NCBI GenBank assembly: GCA_022539475.1
Contig: VCMS01000010.1
Location: forward strand, 62,001 to 126,000
Origin: Gracilaria domingensis
Taxonomy: Eukaryota > Rhodophyta > Florideophyceae > Gracilariales > Gracilariaceae
Reading direction: 5' to 3'
Length of the DNA: 64,000 nucleotides
Shown: positions 56,214-64,000 of the stretch, piece after piece
Layout: each line of letters starts with the position of its first letter
Numbering within the stretch: position 1 is the stretch's first letter
The notes under the pieces: generated by a model
What the model saw: only the letters and a program-made list of their open reading frames with translations
Database searches by the model: none
Told to the model about the DNA's origin: nothing
Position numbers and translations under genes: made by a program

Positions 56214-56220
56214 TTATATA
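56214..56220 (-). promoter_or_regulatory. TATA box of Lys/Cys-tail copy 1
   Basis: The minus strand reads CTATATAAG, about 100 bp before the ATG. Copy 2 has CATATAAAAC at 58421-58430 in the same place. Confidence 0.6.
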
Positions 56221-56707
56221 GTTTCTTGGCGGGTGTCGGGAGAGGTGACATTGAGCAACCGAAGGGTTCATTGCTGATCGAGTGTCTTTCGAGTCACTCG
56301 TTTTCATCAAAGTTCAACATTCTTTCGCACTTATCCACCAAAGCGTGCAATAGGAAGATGGCAACTAGATCTTCAAGTCTGGAGATATATGGGATATGGT
56401 GTCAACGATGTTGGGTCTCGCCTCTCTTTGTCCTTGGTTGACATTTGAGTGGAAAAGCAGCTCACCCCATTCACATATAATCAAAAGATAGAAGTGATCG
56501 ATTGTTTAGCGTTGTTCATAGTATCGCTGCACAAGAGGTTTCGCGTTCAGTTTGGGGTTTTCTGGAGAAGAAAGCAAGGAAATGATTCCGACAACCACAA
56601 GCATGAAGTAGAGTATGGCATCTGGTATGCCAACTTTCAACTGAAATCGAACTGCTGATGATTGATTCAGGTACGGAGGTAGTCCCGAGGTGATCTCTCG
56701 TATCGAC

Positions 56708-57931
56708 AACTTCATGATCTGAAAAATGGAAAGTCACATTATTCACCCCAGATTGTTTTGACACGAATCACGGCGCATTCATGGTTGCCATGAACGTCGT
56801 TTCCTGAAGCCACCAAGTCGGACAGAGCCACTTCCGAAGCTAATTTTACTCACAGGCGGTACTTTTGAACTTGGAGTTTAATCATTTTCGAGGCTGGATC
56901 AAAAGTTCTCGGTCAGTAACTGAGAAGGGGTGCGACGTGGAAATCGAGGTCACTTCTTCGTCGAGAATCTTAGGAGATGATGCTACGATTTCTGGAACTC
57001 CGGACATTTGCAGATAAACGTAGATGCACATGGTTGGGATCTTGTCAAGGCAGTGACAAGACATCCGAAATGAGACCTTTACACAGAAAATGTAACTCAA
57101 ACAAATTAGAAAGAAAATGAGAACTTGAAACTGCAATTTAAATCTGTCATTTCCTTCAAAATTTAGTCAGGGATTTAACGCTACTGGTAACTGTTCAGTA
57201 ACATCGCTTGTCCAATCCAATAAGTTGTTTTCACATAGAAGAGCAAGACTTACTGCTACCTTGATGTCTCCTGCATGTTATTCGGTGTGGAGTAACATAA
57301 AGACGGCTGAAGTTCAGAAGAATACCCACACGGATGAGTTCTATTCCAACCAGGGTCAAGTGATCTAATGTTTCTTTTCAAAAGTAGCGATTTGGCAGGA
57401 GGATGGATAAGGTGAAACAAACAAATGTTTCTAGTAACGTGATTCCAATTGCAATAGATGTGCAGAGCCTAGTGGAGGCTGTCTGGCTCACAGGGACACT
57501 GATAGATTCTGCTGACAAACATGAAGGAATGGAAAAATCTCCCAAGCCTCTGACAAAAATTCTCAGCAAAGACGGTACTCGAGTACCACCTCAGATTGGT
57601 TCACAACACTATGCCGAGCTCTGGACAAAGAAAAAACGGATTGAGTTGCACTTCGAAAGAGGGATGCTTGTTTTCGCGAAAGCAATAGTTCTTGCGACCG
57701 AACATATTTTCAAACAGAACAGAATTCTCTGAAATGTCTATAAAGAGCGCCTACTCATACCCTCACATTAACTGGTTACGAAAAGGTATCGGCCAGGTTT
57801 TCAGAATGCGCGCTGGGTTCTGTTCGTCTTCTATAACGAGAAGGTGGTGGAAAGCATCAACGATGGAATAGGGGTGCCAGATGCAAAAACGGTCCATCCT
57901 GAATCATGTGACTTTGAATGTTGAAGTACGT
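56708..57931 (+). other. unique spacer inside the inverted duplication
   Basis: AT-rich. A plus frame, 57403-57732 (109 codons, beginning MDKVKQTNVSSNV), follows a CT-rich AG acceptor-like site. It has no recognised domain and could be an exon or chance. Confidence 0.3.
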
Positions 57932-58422
57932 TGATGATACGAGAGATCACCTCTGGACTACCTCCGTACCAGATTCAAATCATCAGCAGCTCGATTTCAG
58001 TTGAAAGTTGGCATACCAGATGCCATACTCTACATCATTCTGGTGGTTGTCGGAATCATTTCTAAGCTTCCTTCTCCAGAAAACCCCAAACTGAACGCGA
58101 ACCTTCTTGTGCAGCGATACTATGAAAAATGCTAAACAATCGATCACTTCTATCTTTTGATTATATGTGAATGGGGTGAGCTGCTTTTCCACTCAAATGT
58201 CAACCAAGGACAAAGAGAGGCGAGACCCAACATCGTTGACACCATATCCCATATATCTCCAGAGTTTACGATCTAGTTGCCATCTTCCTATTGTACGCTT
58301 TGGTGGATAAGTGCGAAAGAATGTTGAACTTTGATGAAAACGAGTGACTCGAAAGACACTCGATCAGCAATGAACTCTTCGGTTGCTCAATGTCACCTCT
58401 CCCGACACTCGCCAAGAAACCA

Positions 58423-58429
58423 TATAAAA
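58423..58429 (+). promoter_or_regulatory. TATA box of Lys/Cys-tail copy 2
   Basis: TATAAAA, about 100 bp before the ATG at 58527, in the position matching copy 1. Confidence 0.6.
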
Positions 58430-58526
58430 CTTCCAGCTCGCCCTCTTCTGTTCTGGACAACTGCCCATCAGCATTCCCCCATTCTCAACTTTGACACAGT
58501 CCTCTATCAGATTCGATCCATTGAGT

Positions 58527-59024
58527 ATGAAGGTCAAGCCTCTGAACGCCGTCGTGGTGTTCAGTATTCTGCTCAGCGTCTCAGCTGCGGCAACCGTCGC
58601 CCTCGAGGACGAGACGGAAAGGTACCCAGAGAGTTGTGATGTTCCTTCCGATGTAGCGTACTGCATGGACGTGATGCGTGTTGGAACGAGGTTCAACGAT
58701 GACACTGCCGAGCACTTTGTACGCCTTGAGCTGCAACTTTCGGATCATGCGTTAGAGGAATGCTCATGGGAGTCGTTTGAGGGGAACAAGTCACCCGAGG
58801 AATGTATTGCGACGCTTTCAAGGTTTGCTGATGAAAACGTTGTTTCGGTGGATAGGTCGAATGATCTCGATGTCTCTGAGCACGTTCTTGACAAGATCTG
58901 TTACAAGGCGTGCAAGGCTGTGAAGTGCTTCAAGTGCAAGTTTAAGTGGCCCAAGAGTAAGAGGAAGAAGTGCAAGAAGAAGTGCAAGAAGAAGTGCAAG
59001 AAGAAGTGTAATAAGATATTCTAG
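58527..59024 (+). CDS. secreted Lys/Cys-tail protein, copy 2 (plus)
   Basis: 165 residues from ATG 58527, with the same signal peptide and acidic Cys-bearing domain as copy 1 (one N-to-D change over the first 100 residues or so). The tail instead reads KACKAVKCFKCKFKWPKSKR and then four near-perfect CKKK units before NKIF at the end. The DNA of the tail is an AAGTGCAAGAAG-type minisatellite, so slippage can alter the number of CKKK units. Predicted to be exported, with a net positive C-terminus of about 50 residues. Function unknown; antimicrobial, polyanion-binding or mineral-binding roles fit the composition. Confidence 0.82.
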   Translation: MKVKPLNAVVVFSILLSVSAAATVALEDETERYPESCDVPSDVAYCMDVMRVGTRFNDDTAEHFVRLELQLSDHALEECSWESFEGNKSPEECIATLSRFADENVVSVDRSNDLDVSEHVLDKICYKACKAVKCFKCKFKWPKSKRKKCKKKCKKKCKKKCNKIF

Positions 59025-62000
59025 GTCTCGAAAACTGCTCCCGTTGCAAGCGCATTGTAACGGAATTAGGTGTTGGGGCAATATTGCGCAATACCTATGC
59101 GTTTCTTTACAGCTTAAAGAACTGCGTTCTCTCTCCTCTCTCCGGGGAGGACTGATAGAATAGCTAGGAATCCTTAGTGCAGCAGGATACCCAGGATACC
59201 CATGATTGCTTGGAGTCAGTAGCGGAGAAAAGACAAAATGTTGGTGCAAGTCCAGAAGTAAAGCTCATTGTGTTTCTCGTAGTCCCAAAGTTTGACACAC
59301 TTGCTTCGAAACAGTTGAAGCGAAGCAAAGCGTTTCTTCTGACCATAATCTGGCCAAGTAGGTCTCTGAGGCCAAGCATGCCTACTTTCTGATACACAAG
59401 CTTGTTCGGGAGACGCTTCAAGAGCTTTGTAAAGCAATGTCTAAATGGGGTTTTGCATTGCGGCGCAAAACTTGTTATCTTTGTTTCAGGTCAGGGCTCA
59501 CAGTCTTAAAGTGATTTGGAAGTTTGGGGCATGGTGTAGGTTGACATTTGATGCAACTAAGTCAAAATCTCTTGGAGAGAAGTAAACTTTTCAGAACGAA
59601 GGATAGTACACCACATGTGTCGGACACGTCCGTACATAGCTTTGTCAGGAAAGGATTTTCGAGGCAGGAAGAAGTGGATTTATTTCAGCGAATTGACACG
59701 CATTGGACTTTAGATGCTCCACAAATTCTACACTTGCGGTGCGAGCGATTGCGCCGCCGTGGCACCCTGCTCGTTCTTCGACGTCGTCGTAGCGATCGCA
59801 ATGCGGGGAGCAGATATACGTCGATCCTGGTAGCTTTGGTTTCCCAACCCTCTCAACCCTTTCGGAGCAGTACCTTCTTTCTAGGGAGGTGCTGCGTGCT
59901 TTGGAAGGTTTCCACTCGCACGAGGGGAACGAGGTCCGTTCCCGTCACCCCCTCCTCTCTCCGAGGCATTAAGGATCTTGAGGGCGAAATCTCATCAAAC
60001 TCGCAAACAATAAATATGCAGAGCCTGAATTATCTGTATGTAAATTTAAATTTAAATCGAAGCAAGCATAGGTCTACAATGAAAATATTTCAAAATTCAG
60101 TGCATCCGAAGAAAAAGTTGGGCAGTATTTACACGTACTTGTGTCTAATAAGATTTGGGACGATACGCCAGAGTCTAGCTTCATGGACACAAGAACTAAG
60201 GTTGATTGGTCCCCTGTCGATTCCGGACAGTAACAATTGGTTCTACTCCTGCCAAGTGTCTTATTTTCTCATGTCTATCTCAATACACTTAGGGCCTTTC
60301 TACAAAAAGACATGGACAAATTCTGATATGTCCATGTCCGACGTTTTGTCCTCGCTTCTAGAGCGAAGACAAGAGAAAGACACGCGAAAAAAGGTTCTAT
60401 GAGATTTGTTTTTAATTTTTACGACATTCAGCTTATTTTATTTTAAATTCTTTTGTTACACGTTTGCAATTTGTACATGTCTTGTCCGTTACCTAACGCA
60501 AAAACATTGGCAGTCATTCAATCAATAGATGTGTTAGCCAATAATCTACCTATCCGTGGCAGACGTGTACAAATGTACTCGTCAGTCGCCCTTCAACCAC
60601 ACTATATGAAACGTTTTCATGCAATATTATTGGCTCTCCTTATGTCTGTCTCGCTGGACAAGAATTTTTAGTCCCAAATTAACTCTTTTGGCACGTGCCT
60701 CCGATGCACCACGTCATCCGACATGACACAACAACGGAGAGCACAACTGGCGTTTTGGCACACAACCCGCTTTCCTCATGCCATCTTGTGTTCTCGCGTC
60801 CATCGGAGCGTCTGGCACCGCCATTTCCGAGCGAATTGACTCGAGAAGCGGGCACGGCACGAAGCGGCCCAGGCTTGGCCAATTTTCGTGCATGACAGAC
60901 GAGAAGATGAATGCTCATGTTTGACGAAAGCGCGCGGTTCTGAAGCTACCGGCTCGAAGTATTAGTGTGCCAGAGGTGTGACTGATTCGAAAGGTGATAA
61001 GGACAGCTCGCAGGTACGGCTGAATGGCGAACAGGCAGCTCATCTCTCAGCGGTATGTTTCGTTTTTGAGCATGGTGAAGAGTGCTTGTGTGGTAGCCTC
61101 CTAGCGCTGCGTTCTTGCCCGCCCCAGGATTCAACTCGTGTTGAATCATTTCGAAGACACCAATAGCAAGAAGCCATCGATGAGCTTTGTTCGGCATGTT
61201 TCGAAGCAGGGAAGGCGTATATTTTTGTATTGAAGATGTTGTCGGAAAAGGCGATCAACTGCGAGGCAATTTGTTTCCCAATTGGAAAACAAGAAACGAA
61301 ATTGAAACCGTTAGAATCAGATGCCAGAGTTGTGAGCTTTTGTCAAGAACGAAGATAGTGCTGACGCTAGAGAAGCACTGTACGCAGCGTCGGGCATCTC
61401 TCCGCTGATGAGGGCCGGAATTCATGGGACGAAGGCCGGGGCGATGAATTTCCGGTGGGCGTTATCACGAAAAGCAAATTCACGGCTGTGCGTCATTTTG
61501 TGCATTACCCGGAAGCGGCGGGCTTTCCTCCAAGAGATGCACTTGCAACTGATTTTGTTGTGTTGGGCTACTCGAAGGGAAGGTGCGCTTGTTGTCGGGT
61601 GCGCCGGATTAGGGCGTTATATTGTTGGAATAGCTCGACGCATTCATCGCGTAGTACATATTATTGTTAATCTTTTTCGCCTGTAAGGCTGTGGTGTTGT
61701 GTTTCATTCTTGCTCCGAGAGTTTGGAATACGGTTCCTTGTTTGCGAAGGAGGGAGGCAAAGAGATGCAGATTTAATGAAGGGCCGGATGATCCAGTGGA
61801 TGACATCCAAAGCAAGTGAGATTGGATTGCGGGGGGGGGGGGGTGGCCCCGACAAATTCAAATTTGAATTTGGAACGGGAATTTGACAGGAAGCACTTGG
61901 GCACATGTGCGGATAGATCACACGTGATACAACTTGTGTCATACAAGGGTATCGCCGCTCGCGGAAACAACTCTTCGTGAAAACGCTTGTACGAGCCTCG

Positions 62001-62400
62001 CACGTACGAGCGAATGCTTTGCTATGACAAGCAGCTTTTATCCAACTTGTGACGGCGGATATCGACATCATCTAAGATACGAGCAGGAGCGAGCGACGGC
62101 AGCCGGCTTCATGTGTAGCACCAAGCTTTTCTCCGCCACGGGTCACCGGGTGCTCGGTCAGCAGGCGCTGGCACGCGAACGCGCTCTCAAGCAAAAGCAT
62201 ACCGAATCAGCATATGGTTCACACATCAAAAAGTGGGCAAGCAATGTCGGGCGCCGTCGCGCATGACGTGGACGAGCCGTACGCTAGGGTTTTGAAGAGC
62301 GAGTGTTTGTGCGCATCAAAACACAGTCACACGACTTGATTGCGAATGTGCGGTGGCGTACGCTCGTACCAGCGCGTATCTTGCGCGCGCGGCGTGTTGG
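59025..62400. other. long spacer with one large doubtful ORF
   Basis: The plus frame 59551-60402 (283 codons) is the longest here. Its composition changes from Arg-rich to AT-driven and it shows no domain or signal, so I do not call it a gene. Further ORFs (60453, 60978, 61408, 61934) are short and unsupported. A G13 run and a palindrome lie at 61831-61872. Confidence 0.35.
61831..61872. repeat. G13 run followed by a 20-bp palindrome
   Basis: Thirteen G (61831-61843), then TGGCCCC and the perfect palindrome CAAATTCAAATTTGAATTTG at 61853-61872. Confidence 0.7.
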
Positions 62401-62890
62401 AATTTGTGCGCGCACGCTTTTCGGAGCGCATCAGCAAGCATGCATCGCTGCAGCGCGAGAGAGAAGGGGGGGCGCGGGGTCGGTCGGTGCTACACGCCTA
62501 CGTCGGCGCTAAGCGTCATACACACGCGCACGCCGCGCGCAGCGCGCAGCGCGCAGCGCGCTTGATTCACGCGGCGCACAGCGCGCGAATTAAGCGCGCG
62601 GCCGCGCGCTCCGCAGTGCGCGGCGGCGCGCGGCGAAATGGCGCGCGTCGTCGAGCCGCCGTTGTGGGCGCGAATTCGCAAGCGGTTTGACGCGCCATAC
62701 ACATTCACGTTTCATCGTGCGCGCGTCCGCGGACGCGCGCACCGGGACGGGCGGCGCGCGCGCGCTGAATCTGCGCGGGGCGCGCGCGCGCGCGCAGTAC
62801 AAAAGCGCGCGCGGTCGGGCGCGGCGCGGCGATGGGCGGGGGCGCCGGTCGCGACGCACTCGGGCGCTCGCACCAGCTACGACGACGACG
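62401..62890 (+). promoter_or_regulatory. CpG-rich promoter island of the Gly-rich gene
   Basis: Runs of GCGC alternate over 62520-62850. A TATA-like TACAAAA (62798-62804) lies about 90 bp before the ATG, the same variant as in pseudokinase copy 1. Confidence 0.4.
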
Positions 62891-63997
62891 ATGACGCGCG
62901 CGAGTGCACTGCGGGGCGCGGCGCTGCTGCTGCTGCTGGCGCTGCTGCTGCCGGCGCGCGGCGCGCCGCTGGCGGGCGCGCTGGCGCGGCAGGCGCGGCG
63001 GCGCCGGCGCGGCGGCGGGCGCGGCGGCGACGGCGGGGCGGCCACGGCGGTGGGCGGCAGCGTGAGCGGGGCGGGCGGGTCCAACGCGGTGGCGAACGGC
63101 GCGGTGGGCACGGTGATCGGGTCGGGCAGCATCAACGGGCAGTTCTTCAACACGGCGCTGGGCGGCAACGGCGGCAACGGCGGCGGCGGCGACGGCGGCG
63201 GCGACGGCGGCAACGGCGGCGCCGCCACCGCGGTCGGCGGCAGCGTCGACGGCGGCGGCGGCGGCGGCGGCGGGGGGAACACGGTGGCGAACGCGGCGGC
63301 CGGCACGGTGATTGGGGGCGGCAGCATCAACGGCGAGTTTCGCAACACGGCGGTGGGCGGCAACGGCGGCAACGGCGGCGACAGTGACGGCAGGCTTCCC
63401 GGCGGCAACGGCGGCAACGGCGGGAGCGCGCTGGCGATCGGCGGCGAGGTGGGCGGCGGCGGCGGCGGCGGCGGCGGCGGGAACACGGTGGCGAACGCGG
63501 CGGCCGGCACGGTGATCGGGGACGGCAGCATCAACGGCAAGTTCAGCAACACGGCGGTGGGCGGCAACGGCGGCAACGGCGGCGCGAACGGCGGCGGCGA
63601 CGGCGGCGACGGCGGCAACGCGGTCGCGATCGGGGGCAGCGTGGGCGGCGGCGGCGGGAGCGGCGGCGGCAACGCGGTGTCGAACGGCGCGACGGGCACG
63701 GTGGTGGGCGACGGCAGCATCAACGGCGAGTTCTCCAACACGGCGGTGGGCGGCAACGGCGGCGACGGCGGCGCCGGCGAGCGCGGCGGCAACGGCGGGC
63801 GCGGCGGCGACGCGGTCGCCATCGGCGGCAGCGTCGACGGCGGCGGCGGCGGCGGCGGCGGGAGCGGCGGCGGCGGCGGCGCGAACGCCGTGGGCAACGG
63901 CGCGGCGGGCACGGTGCGCGGCGACGGCTCCATCAGCGGCGAGTTCCGCAACGTGGCGGTGGGCGGCGCCGGCGGCAACGGCGGCGACGCGCGCTGA
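62891..63997 (+). CDS. secreted glycine-rich repeat protein
   Basis: 368 residues from ATG 62891; the frame is open upstream but this Met starts a clear signal peptide (MTRASALRGAALLLLLALLL). After a basic stretch (QARRRRRGGGRGG), five modules of roughly 55-75 residues follow. Each has a poly-Gly segment, an A.GGSV/GEV motif, NAVANGA-like sequence and the anchor GTVIG.GSING.F.NTAVGG, then a variable GGNGG spacer. The layout recalls glycine-rich wall or adhesive proteins, and the regular hydrophobic positions could form beta-solenoid-like rungs. The minus strand is also open (Pro-rich) because of the extreme GC content, but it lacks a signal or module logic. Confidence 0.78.
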   Translation: MTRASALRGAALLLLLALLLPARGAPLAGALARQARRRRRGGGRGGDGGAATAVGGSVSGAGGSNAVANGAVGTVIGSGSINGQFFNTALGGNGGNGGGGDGGGDGGNGGAATAVGGSVDGGGGGGGGGNTVANAAAGTVIGGGSINGEFRNTAVGGNGGNGGDSDGRLPGGNGGNGGSALAIGGEVGGGGGGGGGGNTVANAAAGTVIGDGSINGKFSNTAVGGNGGNGGANGGGDGGDGGNAVAIGGSVGGGGGSGGGNAVSNGATGTVVGDGSINGEFSNTAVGGNGGDGGAGERGGNGGRGGDAVAIGGSVDGGGGGGGGSGGGGGANAVGNGAAGTVRGDGSISGEFRNVAVGGAGGNGGDAR

Positions 63998-64000
63998 CGG

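Larger units (their letters stand above)
55608..56707 (-). repeat. left arm of a 1.1-kb inverted duplication
   Basis: It matches the reverse complement of 57932-59024, about 95% by eye across promoter, 5' leader and N-terminal coding region, less in the coding tail. The two arms are separated by about 1.2 kb of unique sequence. Confidence 0.85.
57932..59024 (+). repeat. right arm of the inverted duplication
   Basis: Mirror of 55608-56707. The ORF 58364-58705 on the other strand, also seen in the left arm, is only an antisense shadow of the gene. Confidence 0.85.

Noticed and set aside
58364-58705. 113-codon ORF found in both arms of the inverted duplication
   Set aside because: Present twice only because the arms are copies; it is antisense to the signal peptide and promoter of the secreted gene.
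59551-60402. 283-codon plus ORF
   Set aside because: Composition shifts midway, no domain, signal or promoter; most likely chance, though transcript data could overturn this.
62590-63978. 462-codon Pro-rich minus ORF
   Set aside because: Mirror of the Gly-rich gene: GGC codons read as GCC/CCG on the other strand. The plus frame has the signal peptide and clean repeat modules.
1-64000. tRNA or rRNA genes
   Set aside because: No stretch with convincing A/B boxes, cloverleaf or rRNA core was found by eye. A tRNAscan-SE run would settle tRNAs.

Overview
Organism. This is nuclear DNA of a eukaryote. It holds Ty3/gypsy, Ty1/copia and hAT transposons, TATA-type promoters about 60-110 bp upstream of start codons, one gene with two short GT-AG introns, and no operons or bacterial genes. 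The host genes are mostly intronless, GC-rich islands stand in AT-rich spacers, and one enzyme has a plastid-type leader. These traits suggest an intron-poor alga, perhaps a florideophyte red alga. The species cannot be read from the sequence and the taxon is an inference.

Layout. 1-7.2 kb: the 5' end of a two-TM protein gene running off the left edge, a small divergent ORF, and a tandem pair of proteins that read like casein-kinase-1-fold pseudokinases with all catalytic motifs lost. 8.5-19.5 kb: decayed gypsy DNA. Element A has both LTRs, one of them split by a 959-bp solo LTR, another LTR in its gag region and a small MITE-like insert in its RT. 19.5-21.5 kb: a palindromic 46-bp minisatellite and a fold-back repeat. 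22.4-46 kb: a transposon nest. A copia element carries a 2.8-kb hAT (8-bp target duplication) in its RNase H/C-terminal region. It also abuts fragments of a second gypsy (C), into which a nearly intact 12.3-kb gypsy (B) has jumped (818-bp LTRs, target duplication TGATC). Element B has a gag/pro junction that looks like a -1 frameshift site, a chromodomain, and a long antisense ORF next to its 3' LTR.

47-64 kb: the gene-rich part. It holds a secreted vWA-domain protein, a four-finger C2H2 protein, a three-exon secreted Cys-containing protein, a plastid-type alpha/beta hydrolase resembling chlorophyllase, two secreted Lys/Cys-tailed proteins in an inverted duplication, and a secreted glycine-rich repeat protein.

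How the genes relate. Five of the seven well-supported genes in the right-hand block encode predicted secreted products with Cys-, Lys- or Gly-rich sequences. That fits a local group of surface, wall or defence proteins, but joint function is only inferred. The two duplicated pairs (pseudokinases; Lys/Cys-tail proteins) show recent local gene birth beside transposon-rich DNA. No tRNA, rRNA, CRISPR or replication origin was seen.
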